From the NCBI GenBank assembly GCA_049487715.1, contig CP150555.1, forward strand, positions 806,001 to 870,000: DNA of 64,000 bases. Direction: 5' to 3'. The notes beneath the pieces were generated by a model. The model was not told the origin of the DNA. It searched no databases and worked only from the letters and a program-made list of their open reading frames with translations. The position numbers were made by a program, and so were the translations under genes. Below, in pieces: positions 53,693 to 63,307 of the stretch (within the stretch, counting starts at the first letter, position 1; every line of letters begins with the position of its first letter). The stretch is from Pycnococcus provasolii. Lineage: Eukaryota > Chlorophyta > Pseudoscourfieldiophyceae > Pseudoscourfieldiales.

Positions 53693-54577
53693 ATGATGGC
53701 GGCGGGTGAGCCCCCTGTGGTTACCTCCTGTGTCGACGGGTCAGCGCCTCCTGCACCTGCCCCCATGGCAGCCATGCCGCCTCGTCTCAACGCGCTCATA
53801 CACTTCTGCACACCCGGCGAAGCCTCATCGTCGACAACGAAGTTCGTTGAGGTGGAAATCTTCGGCGCCGCGTTGAAGTGGAGCACTGTCGCAGACCACG
53901 CCTCGGAGAAGTATCGCGCGCTGTACGACGACGACACGAAAACCATTGTCAGACTGTACCGCATGTCCACGGGGCATAACGGTGTCGCCGAGTATCCCGT
54001 CTGGTCGACGCACCTACCAGAGGAATGCGACAACGTGCCATTCGCGGACTTGACGTTTGCGCCCACAGGAACGGATGTCACCGTGCTCGACTTGCGCGCT
54101 GAGCTGGACGCCGACGGAGACGGCGCAGCAGCAGACGACAACGGAGGGAGGAGGAAGAGGAAACGTAATCGTCAACGCAGCAAGAGCCGAGATCAAACCG
54201 CTGCTGCGGCTGCTCCGGCGTCTCCTCCATGGAGGCAGGAGAAGAAGCAGAAGACCAACGCGTCTGCTCCAGCTCTTCCCGCGCCTCTTGCTCTTCCCGC
54301 TCCTCCACCTGCACCAGCACCTTCGACGTTACCGCCGACGCAGCAGCCGCGCGCTCAAAAGAAGACGCTCAAAAACTTTTTACCTACGCCTGGTCATGCA
54401 CCTTCCGCTCCTCCGGAAGGCTCCTGTCTTCCGCCGCTTGGCATCAAACAGCCTAAAATAAAGGTACAACGTACTAGAAAAGATGGAACTACATTCTACG
54501 TGAGGCCAAAAGGAGCAGCGTTCAAAGGAATGACGTGGGACGAGAACTTTGGAGTTTGGAAGCCAACTTGTAATTAA
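53693..54577 (+). CDS. Element ORF A, basic/proline-rich protein (copy 1)
   Basis: 294 codons from the ATG at 53693, in good context (GCCGCCATGATGG). A start further upstream is unlikely: indels between the two copies at 53660-53690 shift the upstream frame, while everything from this ATG is conserved. Residues ~30-140 are a possible globular domain (LNALIHFCTPGEASS, FVEVEIFGAALKW, YRALYDDDTKTIVRLYRM, TDVTVLDLRAELDADGDG). A nuclear-localisation-like RRKRKRNRQRSKSR, a Pro/Ala-rich linker and a conserved-looking end, FKGMTWDENFGVWKPTCN, follow; the last resembles the first strand of an AP2/ERF domain. A CCACAG acceptor-like site just precedes the ATG. DNA-binding partner of Rep is a guess. Confidence 0.65.
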   Translation: MMAAGEPPVVTSCVDGSAPPAPAPMAAMPPRLNALIHFCTPGEASSSTTKFVEVEIFGAALKWSTVADHASEKYRALYDDDTKTIVRLYRMSTGHNGVAEYPVWSTHLPEECDNVPFADLTFAPTGTDVTVLDLRAELDADGDGAAADDNGGRRKRKRNRQRSKSRDQTAAAAAPASPPWRQEKKQKTNASAPALPAPLALPAPPPAPAPSTLPPTQQPRAQKKTLKNFLPTPGHAPSAPPEGSCLPPLGIKQPKIKVQRTRKDGTTFYVRPKGAAFKGMTWDENFGVWKPTCN

Positions 54578-54882
54578 TTTGTAATTTTCAATTTGCAATA
54601 ACAGATTGGTAAATTTAATTAATAATAATAATAATTAATAATTGTAACCCTAACCCTACAGTCATTTGTTCTCAGTTGGCCTGACTTTTGAGGCTCTTCA
54701 TTAAAATAACTTTTGCAAATCGTCGAACTTTTTTGGTCGGCAGATTTGGTCGGGGCCCTCAATGCCGCATTTTTGCGACCAAAATCTCCCTTTGCAATTA
54801 ACTTAACAATCATTTGTTCTCGAAAAGTTTGCCAATAGTTCGAGTTCGAGCCAAAAAGTAAAAAGTCCTAACCTCGGATGTA

Positions 54883-55838
54883 CGGACTGACATCTTGGCA
54901 AGTACGTTGTAAAGTACCGTTATGGGGACGGCTCGTGGCTGCGTACGCCCTGCCGGGGTCTTATGCAGAGGCAGAATGCCTAACCTTTTCCCCGTTGCCC
55001 CCTTTGTTTAATTAACTTTGCAGTGGTGGGTTTCCTTCTCAGTTGGCCAATAGTTCTAATTGCAAATCGTCGAACTTTTTTGGTCGGCAGATTTGGTCGG
55101 GGCCCTCAATGCCGCATTTTTGCGACCAAAATCTCCCTTTGCAATTAACTTAACAACCATTTGTTCTCGAAAAGTTTGCCAATAGTTCTAATTGCAAATC
55201 GTCGAACTTTTTTGGTCGGCAGATTTGGTCGGGGCCCTCAATGCCGCATTTTTGCGACCAAAATCTCCCTTTGCAATTAACTTAACAACCATTTGTTCTC
55301 GAAAAGTTTGCCAATAGTTCTAATTGCAAATCGTCGAACTTTTTTGGTCGGCAGATTTGGTCGGGGCCCTCAATGCCGCATTTTTGCGACCAAAATCTCC
55401 CTTTGCAATTAACTTAACAACCATTTGTTCTCGAAAAGTTTGCCAATAGTTCTAATTGCAAATCGTCGAACTTTTTTGGTCGGCAGATTTGGTCGGGGCC
55501 CTCAATGCCGCATTTTTGCGACCAAAATCTCCCTTTGCAATTAACTTAACAACCATTTGTTCTCGAAAAGTTTGCCAATAGTTCTTATTGCAAATCGTCG
55601 AACTTTTTTGGTCGGCAGATTTGGTCGGGGCCCTCAATGCCGCATTTTTGCGACCAAAATCTCCCTTTGCAATTAACTTAACAACCATTTGTTCTCGAAA
55701 AGTTTGCCAATAGTTCTAATCGAGTTCTTTAATTCGAGACAAACTTTTTCGGCTGTCAGATGGAGACGGTCACCTTTGCTTGGTCGTGTTTCACGGGCCT
55801 CACATAGTCCGAGCGTACTTTGCCAAGATGTCAGTCCG
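54883..55838. repeat. 19-bp inverted repeat enclosing the 132-bp array (copy 1)
   Basis: CGGACTGACATCTTGGCAA at 54883-54901 and its perfect reverse complement at 55820-55838. A 37-bp direct duplication (starting TACCGTTATGGGGACGG) lies just beyond the left arm (54915-54951) and again at 55941-55977. Confidence 0.85.
55057..55722. repeat. 132-bp tandem repeat array (copy 1)
   Basis: Five units with anchors TGCAAATCGT at 55061, 55193, 55325, 55457 and 55589, nearly identical. A diverged single unit lies at 54714-54844. Each unit carries TTTTTTGGTCGG, ATTTGGTCGG and the inverted TGCGACCAAAAT, i.e. the same core as the left hairpin cluster. The period is divisible by three, so a minus-strand frame stays open through two units, but I regard that as a by-product. 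Confidence 0.92.
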
Positions 55839-56000
55839 CAAATCGCGTGACCTCGCCTTTTGGGTACGAACGCAAAAGGACGAGTTGCCACCCTTGAATG
55901 GAGGCCTTTTGTCCGGAGGGGGGGCAAAAATGTGGCAAGATACCGTTATGGGGACGGCTCGTGGCTGCGTACGCCCTCCCGGGATGTTGTGGGGGGAAGG

Positions 56001-56080
56001 ATATACATACATACAGTACATACATACGTACATACAATACACAACGAATATACAAACGTTCAAACATCTACATACTATCC
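56001..56080. repeat. CATA microsatellite upstream of the Rep gene
   Basis: Imperfect CATA/TACA repeat within the presumed 5' leader or promoter of the Rep gene. Repeated in copy 2 at about 63157-63236. Confidence 0.7.
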
Positions 56081-56151
56081 GGTAGTAGAGGCTAACGATT
56101 AATCAATTATTAATAATTGTTTAAAACACGTACACGTCAATTGTGGAGCAC

Positions 56152-58755
56152 ATGGCTCAACCGTACCAACTTCAACATCCTCCCCCCAACCTGTGGCTTA
56201 ATCATCAATTTGATCCCGCGGATGGTTTGGGCCCCAACGGATTTATTAGAAGGGCACATCGCCCCTTTGATCCTATGCAACTCACACCAGAGATGGCTAG
56301 TGCCCTTAAAGATGGGACCGTCTGGGACCAGAATCAACAACAAGACTTAGCAAATGTGTTTCACCTTGTTTTCAGCCAACTCGACGAGCTCAGCCTGGTG
56401 TCCGGAGGAAACATGCCAGATAAGTTCAAAACTGTTGGAAGTATTTGGCATCAATTGGGAATGTTCACGTCAGATGTTCTCCACGACCTTGACACGCATT
56501 GTACAATTCCCGATAATGCGTACACGCCTTCTCGAGTTGGGCACTACCTTTTGCCTCGGCAGGCTCATAACTTCAATTGTTACCGACAATCGAATTGGGT
56601 CGCCTCGGCCGATGATACCCGCGAACAAAACCATATCATTGTTAATCGTGCCATGAAAGGGATGGAATGGCCTCACGCGTTCCATCCAGTGCATGGTCAA
56701 AATGGACACCGTTTGCATTACCAAGAACGAACATACCTTGTTAACAACGACTTTGCACGTATTTTCTTATTTCGTGTATTGGCTGTTGTTTTCAAGATGG
56801 TTCCATCGGACGGCAGAATTGTGGCTGCCAAATGTTTCTTTGAGGAAAACAACGGCCGAAGCAAATTCGATCAAGACAAAAACCGTGGAACGCATGCACA
56901 TGTCGTCGTCGTTTTGAACCCACTACACCCCGTTCAAAGGAACACGGTCAAGCGTGCCTTCTTTCGTTGCCTTTGCACGTGCAGCCTCGGCTTTTGCCGC
57001 GAAAGCATATGCCACATTCGAGCCAACCATCACCCAAGCTGCTTCGTTTATAAAAGAGGCGGTGCTTGGTATCCTATCTTTAACAACGAAGGTTTGATGA
57101 TACAGGACCGTTGTGCGATGAGGGCATTCTCTTGGAAAGGCGGCTATTGGATGAATAAGTACTTGGACAATCCTGGCGCTAATACTGTCCGTACTTTAAT
57201 GCGATACGACTCTGTTAAGGCTAACGAGTTTGGCGAACCAAACCCAATCGGTTTTTATGAACACAAATCCATGGTGTTTCATACAACTGCGACCGTTGCG
57301 AAGTCTCTGAATTTGTCATCTGGCAGAGTCGCCGCAAAGGTGTCAAATGTCGCGGTACAGCTCTACAGCATCCTCAACCGATACAACTTCAAAAGCACGT
57401 CTTTCGCTGTCAATGATATTAGTCAAAACACGGATATTCCAGCACACATTCGTGACCGCGATGCAGAATTTCTTGGAAACCTCATGCTTCACAAGGCGAG
57501 TGGTGTGAAACTTTTCTTGGATTCCGTTGCCACTCACATGCGTTGCAGAGAAGACATCCTAAAGACGGTTCACAAAAACGCGTACTCGTTGATAGCGTGT
57601 CTTGGCGACGACGCAATCAAATTCGCCAACGGTTCATTCGTTCATCACCATTTTCAAAAAATAAAAGTGAACCAACCTTTTAGCCAGTTGGTCACATTGG
57701 TTCACAACCTCATTCGTACTGATTGGAAGTCTCACATTGCAGATTGTAAATCGTCCTCCATGATCATTTACGGCCAAAGAAACTTAGGCAAATCCACCTT
57801 CTGCAAAATTCTTGAATTAATCATGGGCAAGGATATTGCCACACCAATTCCGACTCCCTCACACAATGTCGATAATAAGTTTTGGGTGGGTGCATCTTTC
57901 AATTCTGCAACGCGTGTCATGCTCCTTGAAAACGCCAACTTGAAATGGTTTCGTTCGCACGCCAATTTACTTGAGCAATGGACTGATCCTCTTGCACATT
58001 TCCACGCTGAGATTAAAAATGGTTATGTCGAAGTGCCCCAATCGCCTCGAGCTTTCATCATCACATCGAACGACTTAAACGTAGGCCAATCGTGGTTACC
58101 TAACACGGTACCTATGCACCACGACGATTTAGGGCCTCAACACGACAACCTTCCGGACGATTTTGAGCTTCCTGCCGAAGACTACGGCTTGGAGGTACTC
58201 CCTGAAGAGCATGCCGGTCAAGGCGGTCCTGTGCACCACACAATTCGCTCTCGCCTTGTGTTTAAGGATCAACAAGGAGATGGAGTACCACTTCGTGTTA
58301 ACAATAATTTAGGTCTGCCGCGATTAATGATTTCACAGCTAAATCCCGCTGCCGCTGCCTTGCCTGCGTTTGCATCGTTTTCTGTGGATCTAACTGATCC
58401 TAGTAACATCCCATCAATTGCCATTATAATTGCCGGGCTCGCGCTAATGCGAGCGGGAATTAACGTGAACTCTATGCCGGTGCGTACGCACGACGTGGTC
58501 AGCAGCATCGCACAGAACGCCGAGAGTAATCAAGCTCATGCCGCAGCACAAGCCATGGCGAACCACCAAGCCGCGCTCGCAGCAATCCAAAACGCGAACA
58601 ACAACGATGACGACCAAGACGACCAGGACGACCAGGACGACGACGACGACGACGACGATGACGACGAGAGCCTTAGCCTTTACTACCGGATAATAAAAGG
58701 AGAAACAATTGGGTTGGGTTTGATAGAAGGACTGCCACAGGGCCCTCATGCGTGA
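56152..58755 (+). CDS. HUH endonuclease-SF3 helicase replication initiator (Rep), copy 1
   Basis: 867 codons from the ATG at 56152 (MAQPYQLQHPPP). The HUH motif is THAHVVVVL, His248-Ala-His250. A Cys/His-rich segment follows (RCLCTCSLGFCRESICHI...HHPSC, ~272-297), then the tyrosine motif GGYWMNKYLDN (Tyr332, Lys336, Tyr337). The SF3 helicase has Walker A GQRNLGKST (541-549), Walker B-like RVMLLENAN (588-596) and motif C RAFIITSND with Asn640. Order and motifs match rolling-circle/rolling-hairpin Rep proteins of CRESS DNA viruses, parvoviruses and some transposons; which is closest cannot be judged here. An Ala/Gln then poly-Asp tail ends the protein. The stop overlaps a GTGAGT donor consensus (CATGC|GTGAGT), so an extra 3' exon is possible. 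It should nick a specific site and unwind the element. Confidence 0.85.
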   Translation: MAQPYQLQHPPPNLWLNHQFDPADGLGPNGFIRRAHRPFDPMQLTPEMASALKDGTVWDQNQQQDLANVFHLVFSQLDELSLVSGGNMPDKFKTVGSIWHQLGMFTSDVLHDLDTHCTIPDNAYTPSRVGHYLLPRQAHNFNCYRQSNWVASADDTREQNHIIVNRAMKGMEWPHAFHPVHGQNGHRLHYQERTYLVNNDFARIFLFRVLAVVFKMVPSDGRIVAAKCFFEENNGRSKFDQDKNRGTHAHVVVVLNPLHPVQRNTVKRAFFRCLCTCSLGFCRESICHIRANHHPSCFVYKRGGAWYPIFNNEGLMIQDRCAMRAFSWKGGYWMNKYLDNPGANTVRTLMRYDSVKANEFGEPNPIGFYEHKSMVFHTTATVAKSLNLSSGRVAAKVSNVAVQLYSILNRYNFKSTSFAVNDISQNTDIPAHIRDRDAEFLGNLMLHKASGVKLFLDSVATHMRCREDILKTVHKNAYSLIACLGDDAIKFANGSFVHHHFQKIKVNQPFSQLVTLVHNLIRTDWKSHIADCKSSSMIIYGQRNLGKSTFCKILELIMGKDIATPIPTPSHNVDNKFWVGASFNSATRVMLLENANLKWFRSHANLLEQWTDPLAHFHAEIKNGYVEVPQSPRAFIITSNDLNVGQSWLPNTVPMHHDDLGPQHDNLPDDFELPAEDYGLEVLPEEHAGQGGPVHHTIRSRLVFKDQQGDGVPLRVNNNLGLPRLMISQLNPAAAALPAFASFSVDLTDPSNIPSIAIIIAGLALMRAGINVNSMPVRTHDVVSSIAQNAESNQAHAAAQAMANHQAALAAIQNANNNDDDQDDQDDQDDDDDDDDDDESLSLYYRIIKGETIGLGLIEGLPQGPHA

Positions 58756-59130
58756 GTATAACCATGTGGATAACCGTAAAGAGTGGAAAGGCGCAAGGCT
58801 AGGTCCTGCTTTTCTGATGCTTTCGTAGGCATCCTCTGGCTCACTAGTTGGGAGACTTCGGTCGTCCGTAATACCAACAGTCAGCTAACTGACCGGTTAT
58901 GACAAACAGGATCTGAAAATCAAACTGAGCCTAATCTTTTTCTCCGTCAACAATCAATTAATAAAAATGTAAATAAAATTATTAAGTGCTCAAGAAAAAA
59001 ACCTTTTTCTTGAACTAACATTTAACTGTTTTAGCATGTATCCATGGGGATTATGACTACAACGTACTCTCAGCTTTACTCCCACATATTCTTCACTCAA
59101 ATACCCGGACCCCCCTTAGCATAACATTTC
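58756..59130. other. Element right end with hairpin
   Basis: No ORF. It holds a perfect 10-bp hairpin, TCAAGAAAAA / TTTTTCTTGA at 58990-59013 with a 4-base loop, about 120 bp before the junction with TTAGGG repeats. AT-rich on both sides of the hairpin. It may be a transcript 3' end or a nick/termination structure. Confidence 0.5.
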
Positions 59131-59300
59131 AGGGTTAGGGTTAGGGTTAGGGTTAGGGTTAGGGTTAGGGTTAGGGTTAGGGTTAGGGTTAGGGTTAGGG
59201 TTAGGGTTAGGGTTAGGGTTAGGGTTAGGGTTAGGGTTAGGGTTAGGGTTAGGGTTAGGGTTAGGGTTAGGGTTAGGGTTAGGGTTAGGGTTAGGGTTAG
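59131..59300 (+). repeat. Telomeric repeat tract 2
   Basis: About 170 bp of uninterrupted TTAGGG, opening AGGG and closing TTAG, between element copies 1 and 2. Unlike tract 1 it has no TTACAA variants. Confidence 0.95.
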
Positions 59301-59750
59301 ATACCTTTACAGGAGCCAAGGAATTGCAAGGCTGTTTTTCTATAGTGGGAGACGCCCCTTTGCAATTAAATAAATCATTTTTTTGTAAGGGGACCCCCCC
59401 GACTTTCCTTGGATTTTTTTTTCTCGACCAAAAAGGTCCAGAGGCTCAAATGGAAGCCTCCCTTGAACGGTTTTTTTTGGTCGAGCTCCTGCTCGGTTAA
59501 TTCGTATTTTCAATTAATAATTCGCTTGTATGGGAGGTTAAGGTGGCAAAACGGATTATTAAGCCACTGAAATGCCAGCGTACCCCTTGTTTCCGGAGGC
59601 CTTTTGGTCGAAGAATGCAATTAAAAAGCATTTTATATTTGGTGAAAGGTGTGTATTAGGCTGGCAAGGCTGGCGGATGGTTATAAAATGCCTGCCAGGA
59701 TTGCATTCACAAAATAAACGGTGTATACCCTAACACTCCCTTCCCTCTGC

Positions 59751-59803
59751 CGACCATTTTGGTCGAGCCCGACCAAAATGGTCCAGCCCGACCAAAATGG
59801 TCG
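59751..59803. promoter_or_regulatory. Iteron-like hairpin cluster (copy 2)
   Basis: Same three CGACCA/TGGTCG hairpins with 19-bp phasing as in copy 1, with the second pair at about 59905-59935. Confidence 0.6.
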
Positions 59804-60176
59804 ACAAAATTTTTTTGTGCGGTATTGCGAAAACAAAGTGCCTGCGTTACTCCCCCCATCTGACTGGTTATGCCCATGCAAAAAAAACGCCATTGATTTT
59901 TTACCGACCATTTTGGTCCAGCCCGACCAAAATGTATGGGGCTTTTTTTGGAACCCCCAATCCCAAACCCTTAATTTCAAACCCCGCAATTTCTAAGTCT
60001 CAATCCCCCAATCTCAAACCCCAAAGCTTAAACCCCAATCTCAAACCCCTCATCGTGAACCCCCAAACGTAAACCCCGAATCGTAAACCCCCAAACGTAA
60101 ACCCCGAATCGTAAACCCCCAATCTTAAACCCCCAATCTCAAAACCCCAACCCAAACCCCCAATTGTAAACCCCCA

Positions 60177-60602
60177 ATCTCAAACCCCCAATCTCAAACC
60201 CCCAATCTGTAACCCTAACTGTAACCCTAACCCTAATCAAAAAACCCTAACCTTGGAACCCCCAATCTCAAACCCCCAATCTCAAACCCCCAATCTGTAA
60301 CCCTAACTGTAACCCTAACCCTAATCAAAAAACCCTAACCTTTGAACCCCCAATCTCGAACCCCCAATCTCAAACCCCGAATCTGTAACCCTAACTGTAA
60401 CCCTAACCCTAATCAAAAAACCCTAACCTTGGAACCCCCAATCTCGAACCCCCAATCTCAAACCCCGAATCTGTAACCCTAACTGTAACCCTAACCCTAA
60501 TCAAAAAACCCTAACCTTGGAACCCCCAATCCCGAACCCCCAATCTCAAACCCCCAATCTGTAACCTTAACTGTAACCCTAACCCTAATCAAAAAACCCA
60601 AC
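60177..60602. repeat. 88-bp satellite with CCCTAA core (copy 2)
   Basis: Five 88-bp units identical in layout to copy 1. Confidence 0.9.
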
Positions 60603-60847
60603 CCTTTAATTGGACGGCAGAAACTGTCTGTTTGAATTGGAGGGCTACGATCTATTTGAGATGTGAAGGACACCTGGCATGACTTCGTTACCATTACAAC
60701 TGGTGCATCCCCTTTTAATTGAATTGTTTTCTGCCCCGTCCCAGTCCCCGTCCCTTTCTTCTTGGAGGAGTGACTCAGACTCTGCTCTCCCTTCCCTCTC
60801 TCCTCCCGACATCTCCGCCCCCATCCCTTCTCTTTTCCACAGCCGCC

Positions 60848-61732
60848 ATGATGGCGGCGGGTGAGCCCCCTGTGGTTACCTCCTGTGTCGACGGGTCAGC
60901 GCCTCCTGCACCTGCCCCCATGGCAGCCATGCCGCCTCGTCTCAACGCGCTCATACACTTCTGCACACCCGGCGAAGCCTCATCGTCGACAACGAAGTTC
61001 GTTGAGGTGGAAATCTTCGGCGCCGCGTTGAAGTGGAGCACTGTCGCAGACCACGCCTCGGAGAAGTATCGCGCGCTGTACGACGACGACACGAAAACCA
61101 TTGTCAGACTGTACCGCATGTCCACGGGGCATAACGGTGTCGCCGAGTATCCCGTCTGGTCGACGCACCTACCAGAGGAATGCGACAACGTGCCATTCGC
61201 GGACTTGACGTTTGCGCCCACAGGAACGGATGTCACCGTGCTCGACTTGCGCGCTGAGCTGGACGCCGACGGAGACGGCGCAGCAGCAGACGACAACGGA
61301 GGGAGGAGGAAGAGGAAACGTAATCGTCAACGCAGCAAGAGCCGAGATCAAACCGCTGCTGCGGCTGCTCCGGCGTCTCCTCCATGGAGGCAGGAGAAGA
61401 AGCAGAAGACCAACGCGTCTGCTCCAGCTCTTCCCGCGCCTCTTGCTCTTCCCGCTCCTCCACCTGCACCAGCACCTTCGACGTTACCGCCGACGCAGCA
61501 GCCGCGCGCTCAAAAGAAGACGCTCAAAAACTTTTTACCTACGCCTGGTCATGCACCTTCCGCTCCTCCGGAAGGCTCCTGTCTTCCGCCGCTTGGCATC
61601 AAACAGCCTAAAATAAAGGTACAACGTACTAGAAAAGATGGAACTACATTCTACGTGAGGCCAAAAGGAGCAGCGTTCAAAGGAATGACGTGGGACGAGA
61701 ACTTTGGAGTTTGGAAGCCAACTTGTAATTAA
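60848..61732 (+). CDS. Element ORF A (copy 2)
   Basis: Same 294 codons as copy 1 from the ATG at 60848. Upstream of this ATG the frame differs from copy 1 because of indels in the C-run, while the coding part is unchanged. That contrast supports both the start choice and selection on the protein. Confidence 0.65.
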   Translation: MMAAGEPPVVTSCVDGSAPPAPAPMAAMPPRLNALIHFCTPGEASSSTTKFVEVEIFGAALKWSTVADHASEKYRALYDDDTKTIVRLYRMSTGHNGVAEYPVWSTHLPEECDNVPFADLTFAPTGTDVTVLDLRAELDADGDGAAADDNGGRRKRKRNRQRSKSRDQTAAAAAPASPPWRQEKKQKTNASAPALPAPLALPAPPPAPAPSTLPPTQQPRAQKKTLKNFLPTPGHAPSAPPEGSCLPPLGIKQPKIKVQRTRKDGTTFYVRPKGAAFKGMTWDENFGVWKPTCN

Positions 61733-62212
61733 TTTGTAATTTTTAATTTGCAATAACAGATTGGTAAATTTAATTAATAATTAATAATAATTAATAATTG
61801 TAACCCTAACCCTACAGTCATTTGTTCTCAGTTGGCCTGACTTTTGAGGCTCTTCATTAAAATAACTTTTGCAAATCGTCGAACTTTTTTGGTCGGCAGA
61901 TTTGGTCGGGGCCCTCAATGCCGCATTTTTGCGACCAAAATCTCCCTTTGCAATTAACTTAACAATCATTTGTTCTCGAAAAGTTTGCCAATAGTTCGAG
62001 TTCGAGCCAAAAAGTAAAAAGTCCTAACCTCGGATGTACGGACTGACATCTTGGCAAGTACGTTGTAAAGTACCGTTATGGGGACGGCTCGTGGCTGCGT
62101 ACGCCCTGCCGGGGTCTTATGCAGAGGCAGAATGCCTAACCTTTTCCCCGTTGCCCCCTTTGTTTAATTAACTTTGCAGTGGTGGGTTTCCTTCTCAGTT
62201 GGCCAATAGTTC

Positions 62213-62878
62213 TAATTGCAAATCGTCGAACTTTTTTGGTCGGCAGATTTGGTCGGGGCCCTCAATGCCGCATTTTTGCGACCAAAATCTCCCTTTGCAA
62301 TTAACTTAACAACCATTTGTTCTCGAAAAGTTTGCCAATAGTTCTAATTGCAAATCGTCGAACTTTTTTGGTCGGCAGATTTGGTCGGGGCCCTCAATGC
62401 CGCATTTTTGCGACCAAAATCTCCCTTTGCAATTAACTTAACAACCATTTGTTCTCGAAAAGTTTGCCAATAGTTCTAATTGCAAATCGTCGAACTTTTT
62501 TGGTCGGCAGATTTGGTCGGGGCCCTCAATGCCGCATTTTTGCGACCAAAATCTCCCTTTGCAATTAACTTAACAACCATTTGTTCTCGAAAAGTTTGCC
62601 AATAGTTCTAATTGCAAATCGTCGAACTTTTTTGGTCGGCAGATTTGGTCGGGGCCCTCAATGCCGCATTTTTGCGACCAAAATCTCCCTTTGCAATTAA
62701 CTTAACAACCATTTGTTCTCGAAAAGTTTGCCAATAGTTCTTATTGCAAATCGTCGAACTTTTTTGGTCGGCAGATTTGGTCGGGGCCCTCAATGCCGCA
62801 TTTTTGCGACCAAAATCTCCCTTTGCAATTAACTTAACAACCATTTGTTCTCGAAAAGTTTGCCAATAGTTCTAATCG
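62213..62878. repeat. 132-bp tandem repeat array (copy 2)
   Basis: Five units as in copy 1, with the same single-base variant (TTCTTATTGC) in the fifth unit. The arrays were therefore copied as a block, not regrown. Confidence 0.92.
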
Positions 62879-63307
62879 AGTTCTTTAATTCGAGACAAAC
62901 TTTTTCGGCTGTCAGATGGAGACGGTCACCTTTGCTTGGTCGTGTTTCACGGGCCTCACATAGTCCGAGCGTACTTTGCCAAGATGTCAGTCCGCAAATC
63001 GCGTGACCTCGCCTTTTGGGTACGAACGCAAAAGGACGAGTTGCCACCCTTGAATGGAGGCCTTTTGTCCGGAGGGGGGGCAAAAATGTGGCAAGATACC
63101 GTTATGGGGACGGCTCGTGGCTGCGTACGCCCTCCCGGGATGTTGTGGGGGGAAGGATATACATACATACAGTACATACATACGTACATACAATACACAA
63201 CGAATATACAAACGTTCAAACATCTACATACTATCCGGTAGTAGAGGCTAACGATTAATCAATTATTAATAATTGTTTAAAACACGTACACGTCAATTGT
63301 GGAGCAC

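Larger units (their letters stand above)
52144..59130 (+). mobile_element. Telomere-embedded HUH-Rep/SF3 element, copy 1 (complete)
   Basis: A ~6,987-bp unit bounded on both sides by TTAGGG tracts: left junction TTAG|ATACC, right junction TTTC|AGGGTTAGGG. The next unit starts 7,157 bp to the right. Left to right it holds CGACCA/TGGTCG hairpins, a C-rich block and 88-bp satellite, a 294-codon ORF, a 132-bp repeat array flanked by 19-bp inverted repeats, a CATA microsatellite and the Rep-helicase gene. It is visibly more AT-rich than the host genes. No terminal inverted repeats or reverse transcriptase are seen. Mobility is inferred from the HUH endonuclease and tandem amplification; the element could also be an integrated plasmid or virus-like replicon. 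Confidence 0.85.

Noticed and set aside
55452-55688. Minus-strand ORF with a duplicated MVVKLIAKGDFGRKNAAL peptide
   Set aside because: The 132-bp repeat is a multiple of three, so the frame repeats automatically; it lacks a gene-like start and is broken in the diverged unit.
52144-59130. Element as a retrotransposon or Helitron
   Set aside because: No reverse transcriptase, no LTRs or poly-A tail, and the helicase motifs are SF3 rather than the SF1 type of Helitrons.
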